From Chara braunii (lineage: Eukaryota; Streptophyta; Charophyceae; Charales; Characeae): a stretch of DNA of 22,203 nt. The position numbers were made by a program, and so were the translations under genes. The first letter of the stretch is position 1; every line of letters begins with the position of its first letter. The stretch is taken from positions 74,236-96,438 of the forward strand of contig BFEA01000176.1 of the NCBI GenBank assembly GCA_003427395.1, given 5' to 3'. A model generated the notes under the pieces. It searched no databases. It was not told the DNA's origin and was given only the letters and a program-made list of their open reading frames with translations. Below are positions 1 to 8,139 of this stretch, piece after piece.

Positions 1-82
<82 letters not shown>
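1..82. repeat. (AG)41 microsatellite
   Basis: An uninterrupted AG dinucleotide run opens the window. Similar AG/CT tracts lie at 16348-16425 and, in the opposite sense, at 22126-22187. The sequence starts inside the tract, so its true length is unknown. Confidence 0.98.
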
Positions 83-85
<3 letters not shown>

Positions 86-357
86 CGATACAAGGGTGTT
101 GTGCGGTCCAAGGAAGAATGTGGCAACCATATCCGTCGAGCTCGAACACGGAGAAGACGAAGAAGAAAGACGAGTGAAGGAGGGGGGAGAGACGAAGAGG
201 AAAAAAGAAGTCGTAGCTAAGGAAGAGTAAGGAGGGACAACGAAAGTGAAGGAAGCCACAACCGGGGTGAAATGAGAAGGAGAAAGAAGGAAGGACGGAG
301 AAGGAGAACAAAGAAGGTTGGTGAGGAAGGGTCCGACAGCCATAGTCGAGTTGAGGG
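83..357 (+). other. Purine-rich (GA-rich) leader, non-coding
   Basis: This stretch is strongly purine-biased on the plus strand, with many GAAGA, GGAGAA and AAGAAG words. The only long open frame crossing it is on the minus strand, is low-complexity and resembles no protein I know. It probably belongs to the 5' non-coding part of the retroelement downstream, but I found no match to the 3' LTR region to prove that. Confidence 0.4.
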
Positions 358-515
358 TTGACCAAGGCGTTGATTGAAGGGTTGACCAATGTTGACCAAG
401 ACTTTGATTGAGGAGTTGATTGGGGAGTTGATTGGCATTGACCAAGGTGTTGATCGGTGAGTTGACTGTGTTGACCAGCGTTGACCGAAGTTGTTGAGCA
501 CGAAATTGACCAAGG
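358..515 (+). repeat. Degenerate TTGAC/TTGAT tandem array
   Basis: About eight TTGAC and six TTGAT words occur within 158 bases, many extended to TTGACCAAGG (358-367 and again at 506-515). The spacing is irregular, roughly 10-14 bases. TTGAC is the core of the plant W-box bound by WRKY factors, so the array could act as a retroelement enhancer. The regulatory reading is inference; the repetition is visible directly. Confidence 0.6.
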
Positions 516-1063
516 TAGAATTTGTATATTCTCGCCAAGCCTTTAGCCTGTCCCCTCGCCCTATGGATGTGCACTCAGCCTATGGTACTTGCTGAGTCTG
601 TTTGTCTCTTCTTTTTGCATTGAGTCTCTTCTGTCCAGGTGATAGGAACTCTGTGTACGAGGTCATAGAGCTTTGTTGACCAAACCCACACGGGCCGAGT
701 AGGGCTAAAGGTTTGAGTCTGATGACTGATTGACCTGGAGGACACGAACCCTCCCAAGGACCGGTACAGACCGGCGGGCTGCTCAGTGTGGCACGGTAGG
801 CCTAAAATATGAGTTGTGGGCTGCACAACGAGTTGTCTAAGTCTTGAGAGGACTTAAATGCCTTAGGAGTTACGGGGGATCTCCTTAAATGCCTCCTGAT
901 CAGCAGTAAGTCCTGTAGTGACAACCTTAGTCTTAGGTCTAGGCTGGAGACCATAGTTGAAAGGGTCCTACCAAGATTTTGTGGCCCTTGGTTGAGTCAT
1001 TCTTAAGTTAAGTCAGTCAAGTGGTGAGGAGTGGAACCGATTCCCGGCTGTACATCTTTCACC
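516..1063 (+). other. Untranslated leader upstream of gag
   Basis: I see no supported coding region here. The stretch runs up to the Gag start codon at 1064 (context ACCATGG). A candidate primer-binding site starting TGGAACCGATTCCCGG lies at 1032-1047. It begins with the expected TGG, but I could not match the remainder confidently to a tRNA 3' end. The internal echo of CTTAAATGCC near 854 and 888 is minor. Confidence 0.35.
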
Positions 1064-3070
1064 ATGGTTGACCTTCGTAGTGGTAAGAGCACCGCCCCTT
1101 ATACCAAGGCTGGGGAAGAGCAAGCCGCCGCCGTACTTCAAGAGAGAAAAGAGGAGGCTAAGGAGTTGATTAGGCAGGCCAAGAAGTTGGCCTTACTGGA
1201 GTAGTAGGCGGCGAAGAGGAAGAAGTTAGAGGAAATGGAGAGATTGAAGGAGGAGGAAGAGAAGGTGAAGGCAGTAGAAGAGGAGGAGATAGAAGTGGAA
1301 AAAGAAAAGGAAGAGCCCCTGATCTGAAAAGCACCAGGGAAAATGGGGAACCCAGTGGCATGAACAAGGTAAGACTCATGGATAGAAAAGAGTCTGAGTG
1401 GGTGACGAACTTGTCCTTGGGGGAAGAAGAAGAAGAAGCGATGTTGTATGATCCCCAGGAGGAGCGGGAAGCGGTTATAAAGGAGTTGGAGGCAGAAGAA
1501 GACCCCTTGAGACGTCAAACGATAGAGGAAGAGAAGAAGCTACAGTGGAAGTTGCGTCTTACAAGGGAGAAAAAAAGAAGAATGGACAAGGCGAGCAGAA
1601 TGCCGAAGGAGTTGGAAGCAATAAAGGAGCAGAGAGAGTAGATGCAGGCACGAGTAGATATATAGGGAAAATTATATGTTATTACAAGAAACATCGAACT
1701 CTTGGCTAGAGCTCGGGATGAGCAACATCAGTTTGCTAGAGCCCAGGACAGAGCACTACACTCCATTCGCTTAGGTTTTAGAGACTATGCACGCGAGATG
1801 ATGTTGCACGTAGGTGCAAAAATGAAACCGAGAATAGAGGGCACGAAGAAATTCTGTACCGGCCCCATTGAAGGCGCAAGGCTGACTGCACCAAAGGAGG
1901 AAGAACCATGCCCCCGGAGGGAGCTCGTAAAGATAAAGTTTCCTGAACCCTATAGTGGGAAAAAGGAAGAAAATTTGGATAGCTGGGAGGCGAATGTGAA
2001 TACGTACGACTATTTATAGAAGACCGTAGCTGAGGAACAAGTCCTCATTGCCTTCCAAGCCCTCAAAGACGAAGCAGCCAGCTTCGACAGGTCGCTAGCT
2101 CGTGCTGCACAATGTGAAAATAACATGGTAGCTTATTTTAAGATTAACCCTCTTCTTGAATTCTTCAGACTGCTCAGGGAACGATTTGCATATGTCACTC
2201 GAAGCGGAAGGGCCTCAGACAAGCTGCAAACAATCCACTTGCGCCAATGGAAGAGTGCTAGGGCACTCAAGGGCATCATGGACGAGCTAGTAGCCGTCCC
2301 AGACCACGGGGTCACTGAGACCAGCTGGTCAATTTATTTTATTGTGCCATGCTCGAGCCTTTGCGCGGACACTTTTTCGAGAAGAGTAAACAACCCACCA
2401 TGACTTACGGTACGTTGAGTAGAGAGGTGGTGCTGTTCAAAGCACAGTCCATGATAGTATCCACTTTTTGGCATAAGGACTTGGACAGGGGTAAGGAGTG
2501 GAAAGGCCGTACCATCGGGACAGGTTAGGGCCAAGGATCACTTGATCCTCACTTTAGATGAAGGTGGTATGGAGGAGGTCCCATATAACTTGGACAAGGG
2601 TAAGGAGTGGAAAGGCCGTACCATTGGGACAGGTTAGCGTCAAGGTTCACTTGATCCTCACTTTAGACGAAGGTGGTATGGAGGAGGTCCCATATAGCCA
2701 GATTGAGTGGGGCCTAGAGGAGGAGGTCAGTAGTGGGGGTCAGGGGAGGGCTTACGCGGCTGGAGGGAGGCCGCAAGGAAGAGGGGGAGGCTAGGGCCAA
2801 GGGGGCCAGGCCTCGGGTGGCAGAGGACAGGGCGCTTAAGGGGTTGGCGGCAGAGGAAACCGCCAAGAGCGAGGTAGGGGTCAAGGTCCCCTGCCAAATC
2901 GTTCGCGTTCTAATCGGTCACCTCCTAGGAGAGGTGGATAGTACCCAGGCTTGTCGCAAGGCAGGCCATGGGAAGACTTGGGCTTAGAATAGTTCGTGTG
3001 GCATTTATTGCGGTGATCCAGGGCACATAAAAAAATACTGCCCAAAGTATAGAGAAGCCTGGTATGAGGG
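1064..3070 (+). pseudogene. gag remnant (capsid and nucleocapsid)
   Basis: Gag would form the particle and bind the element's RNA. Translation can start at ATG 1064 (MVDLRSGK) and runs through a charged, Glu/Lys-rich, probably coiled-coil N-terminal part. TAG-TAG at 1202-1207 and TGA at 1325-1327 interrupt it, and the frame then shifts. A second frame (1360-2317) reads on through TAG codons at 1639, 1663 and 2017. A likely one-base loss near 2318 moves it to a third frame (2319-2525), and an extra G near 2517-2519 shifts it again. A 109-bp tandem duplication follows. The nucleocapsid zinc knuckle lies at 2997-3041 with the pattern C-X3-C-X4-H-X4-C. The usual spacing is C-X2-C, so the normal first cysteine appears changed to glycine. 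The remnant cannot make an intact Gag. Confidence 0.85.
2480..2697 (+). repeat. 109-bp tandem duplication inside gag
   Basis: The segment starting at CTTGGACA (2480) is repeated at 2589 with about seven differences in 109 positions (roughly 94% identical). Both copies carry the same GGGACAGGTTAG frameshift-plus-stop context. The frameshift is therefore most simply older than the duplication. Confidence 0.9.
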
Positions 3071-3271
3071 CAACCGTCGGTAGGGGTCACAACTGCCCTT
3101 ACCCCTAGGCCATATGAAGAAGAGTGCGCGCACCACAGAGGAACTCCCAAACCACATGAGCCTACGACTGAGGTTGCTGGCCAGTGCCTAGACCGTTGTC
3201 CAAAGACTGCTTGTGTTAGAGTTTCTCTAGGCACTTTCCTCACAGACTTGGCATAGGAGTTAAAGGAAAAG

Positions 3272-3833
3272 ATGCTGGCCTGGGCCAAAATGAAGAAAGA
3301 GAGTAAAGGACAACTTGTATTAGTAGATGTAGAAGTCTTCAGAGGAAGAGTAGGGGCCTTTATAGACACTGAGGCCACCCGTAGCTATATTGGTAGAAAG
3401 GCGCTGCAGAAGCTAAAGATAGGCTTGAAAGTCCAAAAGCTAGAAGACCCTATAGTTAGTATCCTTGCAGACAATCGCACTATGCGAGTAGAGGATTACG
3501 TCGAGGGACTCCAGGCATACTTTCGCCTAGAGAAAGAGGGGAAGGTAGAGAGAGTTCTCCATTCCTGGACTCTCCTCGTAGAAGATAACCTCCCGTTTGA
3601 CATAGTCCTAGGAATGGATTGGGGAGAGGCAGCAGGGGCCGCACTCCATTTGAGAGAGCATGAGTGTAGGGTCCGTAGCCCGTCAGGCGAAGTCAAGACC
3701 GCTCGCCTGTTTCACGTGTCAGGAGTAGACAACCCCTTTGCATATTGCTGTCTTAGTGCTTCGGCGTTCGAGCGACTAGTAAAAAAGGAGCAACTAGAAC
3801 AACAAATCTTCGTAGCCTATGTTAGGCCTGTCA
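3272..3833 (+). pseudogene. Retropepsin-like aspartic protease domain, mutated active site
   Basis: The protease would cut the Gag-Pol polyprotein. An open frame begins at ATG 3272 and the family active-site region reads FIDTEATRSYIG (3359-3394), where retropepsins normally have D-T/S-G. The glycine is replaced by glutamate, which should disable catalysis. The second conserved block, DIVLGMDW, is present near 3599-3622. The frame is open to the TGA at 3842-3844, but homology passes into another frame at about 3834, where the linker to reverse transcriptase continues. It is a recognisable but probably inactive domain. Confidence 0.85.
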
Positions 3834-4592
3834 CTGATCCTTGAGGAAGAGAAGCCCATTGACATAGCTATTGCCAAGCTGCTGGAGGAGTATACAGACT
3901 TAGCTAAGCCGCCTACAGGAGTAGTGCCGTGTCCGATCTAACATCGTATAAAGATAGAGCCTGGCAGTAGGACTCCTAAGGGAGCCATCTACAGAATGTC
4001 CCCAAGGGAGTTGCTTAGGCAGTTGGATGAGCTCCTTGAGAAGGGTTGGATTAAGCCCAGTTCGTCTCCATTTGGAGCACCTGTTCTTTTTGTCCCCAAG
4101 AAGGAGGGAGAACTTAGAATGTGTATAGACTATAGGGGTCTCAATGTCGTCACAGTGAGAAATGCAGAACCGCTGCCTCGTATAGATGACGTCTTAGATC
4201 GGGTGCAAGGTTGTAAGTACTTTTCTAAAATAGATTTAAAGTCTGGTTATCATTAGATAGAAGTTCACCCTGATGACCAATATAAGACGACGTTCTGGAC
4301 GAGATACGGGCACTATGAGTTTATAGTCACGCCCTTTGGACTAACCAATGCACCATCGACATTCCAGCGCTATATGAATGACGTGTTTAGGCCTTGGTTA
4401 GATAGATTCGTTGTAGTGTATGTAGATGATATTCTACTCTTTAGTAGGACTCTCCAGGAGCATGAGGGTCATCTGAGACAAGTCTTGGAGAAGCTGAGAG
4501 AAGCTAACTTTAAGATCAACGCCAAGAAGTGCGAGTGGGCCAAGACACAAGTCCTGTACTTGGGCCACGTTTTAAATGGAGATGACATTTAG
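3834..4592 (+). pseudogene. Reverse transcriptase domain
   Basis: This domain would copy the element RNA into DNA. One reading frame runs from 3834 and contains successive RT motifs: [26 protein letters not shown], the KIDLKSGYH block, TPFGLTNAPSTFQ, and the catalytic YVDD box in VVYVDDILLFS (about 4408-4440). YLGHVLNGDD follows in the thumb region. Both metal-binding aspartates of YVDD are intact. In-frame stops are TAA at 3939-3941, TAG at 4254-4256 (immediately after SGYH, where the family has Gln) and TAG at 4590-4592. Apart from these stops the domain is nearly full length with no internal frameshift, making it the best preserved part of the element. Confidence 0.95.
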
Positions 4593-5060
4593 CATGAGGA
4601 CAACAAAATAGCGGTGATTAGAGATTGGCCAACGCCCCGCGCATTGACAAAGCTGCGGTCGTTGCTAGGCTTAGCCAACTATTATAGGAAGTTTGTAAGG
4701 AACTTCTCCACAATCGCCACTCCCTTTCGCAGGTTGTTAAAAAAAGAGGCAATCTGGAAGTGGGGCAAAAATTTTACATCGGCCCTGAAGAAGTTAAAGC
4801 GGGCCTTAATAGAGTATCCAGTCCTCAAGGTAGCTGATCCATCCTTACCTTTTGTCGTCACCACTGGCGCACGTCAGTACGACATAGGTGCTCTACGCTC
4901 TCAAGCAAGCACTAGAGCACTGGAAGCACTACTTGTTTGGGAGGCACTTCAAAGTTTATTCAGACCACGAAACTTTAAGGTGGTTGAAGACACAGACGAA
5001 GATGACACCTAAGCTTACTAGGTGGGCCGCAAAGATAGATCAATATGACTTTAGCTTAAG
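4593..5060 (+). pseudogene. RT connection and truncated RNase H domain
   Basis: RNase H would degrade RNA in the RNA-DNA hybrid. The RT frame continues through LRSLLGLANYYRKFVRNFS (about 4653-4709) into the RNase H start. There the usual TTDAS motif reads TTGAR, so the first catalytic aspartate is glycine. At about 4890 the protein jumps from YDIGA to LYALKQALEHW in another frame. Related elements have some 35 residues between these points, including the catalytic Glu, so an internal deletion is likely. The later YSDHETLRWLKTQ segment, with its conserved Asp, remains. The domain should be inactive. Confidence 0.85.
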
Positions 5061-5953
5061 CCAGTTAAAGGAAAGTACAATAGAAAGTTAGAAGCGTATG
5101 CGCATGATCCTATCTACAATGACCTCCTCAAGAGAGTTAAGGAGGCCCCAAAGTCCGAACCAGACTATCGCACTACTGATGGGTTACTATTCGAGAAGAT
5201 TAATGTAGTTGACCGTCTGTGTGTTCCTAACAGTGAGGAGATCCGTAGTTTGATCTTAGGGGAATTCCACGACACAGAGGGACACTTTGGTTGGCAAAAG
5301 ACACTAGCCAATCTCATGCTCGCGTATATACGGCCCGGTATGAAGGTCGACTACATAGAGTATGTACGCAGTTGTAAATTCTGTCAGAGAAATAAGACTA
5401 CTACGCGTGCCCCTCTAGGTCTTCTCAGACCTTTGCCTATTCCCGACAGACCAGGAGACTCCGTATCCATTGACTTTATGGACACAAGTGTGAAGAGTAG
5501 GCACGACAAGAGCCAAGTCATGGTTATAGCTGATAGATTCAGCAAGCAGAGGCACGAACAGACTTAGTAATTCATAAGTTCTTTGATCATTGGGTCAGTG
5601 AACATGGTACACCGCTGTTGATAGTTAGTGACAGAGACACCAGGTTCACCAGTCAGAACTGACAGGAACTGATGAAAGTTTATGGTTCAAAGTTATTGAT
5701 GTCATCTGGCCGTCGTCCTGAGACTAACGGTCAGACTGAACAGATGAACAAGCTCCTGCAACAAGTTCTTAGAATGTACAACCAGATCAACTGGGATGAG
5801 ATGCTCTCAAAGGTAGTCAGTGCATACAATAACAGCGTGCACTTAGCCACATGTCGCACTCCCAACGAAATGCACAAGTCCTTCAGACCGCGCAGACCAT
5901 TTGAGGGACTTAACCGAGATCAGATTCTGAGGCTATCGCCCGGTACACGCTAG
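5061..5953 (+). pseudogene. Integrase zinc-binding and catalytic core
   Basis: Integrase would insert the cDNA into the genome. After another frameshift a frame from 5061 to 5567 carries the HHCC zinc-binding part (HDTEGHFGWQKT, then SCKFCQRNKT) and the first catalytic Asp in SIDFMD. At about 5545 the frame changes and roughly ten residues that normally follow FSK are missing. The next frame (5552-5953) gives the second Asp in IVSDRDTRF and the Glu in NGQTEQMN, so the D-D-E triad is still visible. A TGA at 5660-5662 sits where the family has Trp, and a TAG lies at 5951-5953. The domain is recognisable but broken. Confidence 0.93.
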
Positions 5954-6476
5954 TTTGCGGTACAACACGAGAATCAGATAGCTACCGTTGTAGATAACCT
6001 CAGGAAGGCCCAGCACAGAATGATAGAGCAAGCTAATAAGCACCGTCGCCCCTCACAGTTTCAAGTAGGCGACTTAGTCTGGGTCAAGTCTAAAGAGTTT
6101 GCTCCTGAGGAGAACATCTCGCAGAAGTTACCGAGGACCGTGGCCAGTCTTAGAGGTCAAGGGCGGAGAGGATGGACCGTTCTACACCATTGAAATTCCA
6201 GCACACCTCCACACCTACCTGGTGCTTCATGCATCAAAGTTGTTGCCTTGTATCACCAGTCAACAGTTTCCATCACGGAGATCCATGATCCCTCCGGACA
6301 TGGACGGAAAGTACGACATTGATGGCATCGTAGGTGAAGATGTTTTCAGAACAGGAGGTAGGAGTCGTCCACAGAAACAATATAAGGTCAGGTTCGCTTT
6401 TCAGGAACCAGAGGACGACCGCTGGTTTACACGAACAGAACTTCTGCAGACAGCTCGCGAAGTAGTCCAAGCATAG
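5954..6476 (+). pseudogene. Integrase C-terminus with chromodomain-like tail
   Basis: After the TAG at 5951 the same frame reads RKAQHRMIEQANKHRR and VGDLVWVKSKEFAPEENIS, the GPY/F-type C-terminal part of integrase. A one-base shift near 6125 leads to the YRGPWPVLEVKGG and HASKLLPC blocks. The last 50 residues run from about DIDGIVGEDVFR through QYKVRFAF and EDDRWFTRTELL. They align in layout with the chromodomain of chromovirus integrases, which directs insertion to modified chromatin. One aromatic cage position appears as Phe in VRF. Translation ends at TAG 6474-6476. Confidence 0.82.
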
Positions 6477-6540
6477 GAAAGAGATAAGAAAGCAACAGGT
6501 CCTGTCTTAGACTGAAGTATTCTCGGAGGACCTCGAATTT

Positions 6541-6553
6541 AGGCCGGCGGGAG
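6541..6553 (+). other. Polypurine tract-like sequence
   Basis: AGGCCGGCGGGAG sits 64 bases after the last pol codon and directly before TGAAATGC, which has the TG start typical of LTRs. This is the place and sense expected of the plus-strand primer of an LTR retrotransposon. The two C positions make it imperfect. Confidence 0.6.
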
Positions 6554-6784
6554 TGAAATGCTTTTCACCTTTTTGCAGTCACAGATGCGGGCCCTAGAGT
6601 TCGATCCCCAGACCTTACCTTACACATGTACAGTATCGAGTTGACCCCTGAGTGTTTGAACCCGCGATCTGTGTTTTGGTAGTTGGCTGTTTGCAGTCGT
6701 AGGTCTGTGTAGTTGTAGGGGTTCGATCTGTAGGTATGTCAAGTAGGGGTCATAGCCGTGTAGAGGTCGTAGCTGTAGCGTTTC

Positions 6785-6884
6785 TGAAAGGTCAAGGTCG
6801 TAGCTGCTACAGTCCTGAAAGGTCAGGGTCGTAGCTGCTACAGTCCTGAAAGGTCAAGGTCGTAGCTGCTACAGTCCCGAAAGT
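6785..6884 (+). repeat. 31-bp tandem repeat
   Basis: Three near-identical 31-base units begin at 6785, 6816 and 6847 (each starting TGAAAGGTCA). A truncated fourth starts at 6878 (CGAAAGTCC) and degenerate half-units lie at 6747-6784 (GGTCGTAGCTGTAG). Each unit contains the short inverted pair GTAGC TGCTAC. In the U3 part of an LTR, such arrays often act as enhancers; that role is inference. Confidence 0.9.
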
Positions 6885-7086
6885 CCACACACTTTCAGAA
6901 GGTCTGGAAGTGGCCTTTCGAGAGTTTCTTACGCTTGGTTAGAGGCAAGTGGGCAAGTGGTAAGTCCAACTTCGCTTAGTCAGCGGTACCCAGTCCCAGT
7001 CTCACTTTGCACAGTCAGCAAGTACCATGAGGGACTGTGTGCACCATGGCCCCTGTGGAATAGGGCAGACCAACGACTTACAGAAG

Positions 7087-7093
7087 TATAAAT
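7087..7093 (+). promoter_or_regulatory. TATA box (TATAAAT) of the LTR-like region
   Basis: TATAAAT lies about 533 bases into the LTR-like region and would place transcription start near 7115-7125, just before CATTCATTCATACC. The position suits a U3/R boundary. No experimental support is available from sequence alone. Confidence 0.5.
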
Positions 7094-7290
7094 CAAGAGG
7101 CAGCGCCCAGCCATTCATTCATACCTGCGTGAGCCATGCGGAAGCGCTTCCCTAGCGTCTTGTGCGAAGTGGTCTACAGATGCCCGAGGACGAAGTGGGC
7201 CGAAGGAAGATAGAGTATCCATAGCTAGTTGGGGTTAGGCGGCCATAGCCGCTGTAGCTTAGAGGCAGAGTTCAGTGTGTGTGTGTGAGT

Positions 7291-7536
7291 GACAGAGTGT
7301 GCGTGGGATATTCAGGGTGATCCAGAGATGCGTACGTGTGAACAGTGTGGGGACACAGTGATGAATGAAGGATGTATGTGAGCGCTCAGGCGCCATAGCC
7401 AGATGGAAGCAAATTTGTAATGAATCTGTGTTCCCGGCTTGACTATCTCGGAGCTTTGTGTGGGCGCACAGCGCCACTGTGAGTTGTCATCTCTTTGCAT
7501 GTATTCGAAGTGAAGAAGAAAGGAAGACTGATTGCA
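7291..7536. other. Intergenic, no feature recognised
   Basis: Short frames occur on both strands, but none has protein-like composition or a motif I know. The adjoining 7270-7290 stretch is GT-rich. Confidence 0.5.
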
Positions 7537-8139
7537 ATAATTCTTAGAAAAGTCGAAAAGAAAGAGCAGGTTCGGTGATACTGGGGGTGCGGCCGCAAAG
7601 AGAGCAGTGCACCAAAATTGAGGGGATCCGTGTAAATCTGCACGTGTGTGACTTCACCGAGGTAGATCTCCCATTTGATATGCTTGGCATGGATAATTCT
7701 TAGAAAAGTCAAAAATAAATAGCAGTTTCCATGATACTGGTGGTGCCGCCGTGAAGAGAGCAGTGCACCAAATTGAGCGGGCGCAATGGGGTATGTTTAG
7801 CACTTGTTATCATGATAACTGAAGAGGACAGGACTGGCCTAGTTCCAGGCTGAAAATTGTCTACAGGTAGATGTCAAGCTTGCATGTACATTTCAAGGCC
7901 TGCAGAGGCGAATGCACGTTGTGGCATTGACATTTTGGGAGGCGGGCACAAAGAGAGCACAATGCGCACCGAAATTCAGTGGGGTCAGTTGGGTAAGTCT
8001 AGCACTTGTTATGGTCATAATTGAAAAGGACAAGACTGGCCTAGTTGTAGGCTGAAAGTTTTCTACAGGTAAATGTGAAGGTGCATGTACATTTCTAGAC
8101 CTGCAGAGGCGAATGCATGTTGTGACATGTTTTGGGAGG
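7537..8139 (+). repeat. Divergent nested tandem duplication
   Basis: An about 90-bp segment starting ATAATTCTTAGAAAAGTC (7537) recurs at 7693. A longer unit of about 197 bp follows, starting AAGAGAGCA at 7753 and again at 7950. The second unit shares TAGCACTTGTTAT, GGACTGGCCTAGTT, GCATGTACATTTC and CCTGCAGAGGCGAATGCA in the same order. Identity is roughly 80% with small gaps. No coding function is apparent. Confidence 0.85.

Larger units (their letters stand above)
1064..7290 (+). mobile_element. Degenerate Ty3/gypsy chromovirus LTR retrotransposon
   Basis: The order Gag, CCHC knuckle, aspartic protease, reverse transcriptase, RNase H, integrase and chromodomain is that of Ty3/gypsy (Metaviridae) chromoviruses. 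The coding part ends at the TAG codon at 6474-6476 and is followed by a polypurine tract (6541-6553) and an LTR-like region with a TATA box. At least eleven in-frame stops, several frameshifts and internal deletions in RNase H and integrase show that it cannot move by itself. No 5' LTR copy was recognised, so the outer limits, especially the 3' one, are approximate. Confidence 0.93.
6554..7290 (+). other. 3' LTR-like region (limits uncertain)
   Basis: The region begins with TG after the polypurine tract, lacks any supported gene and contains a tandem array and a TATA box at U3/R-like spacing. I found no direct copy of it upstream of gag, so the LTR assignment rests on position alone. The 3' end is a guess near the GT-rich stretch at 7270-7290. 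Confidence 0.55.

Noticed and set aside
1032-1047. Primer-binding site for reverse transcription
   Set aside because: It begins with TGG and lies in a plausible place, but I could not match the rest to a specific tRNA 3' end and no LTR end was found just before it. Kept only as a note.
6594-6612. B-box-like word AGTTCGATCCCC
   Set aside because: No A box at suitable distance and no cloverleaf.
6785-6884. CRISPR array
   Set aside because: The 31-bp units are contiguous with no spacers, and the genome is eukaryotic.
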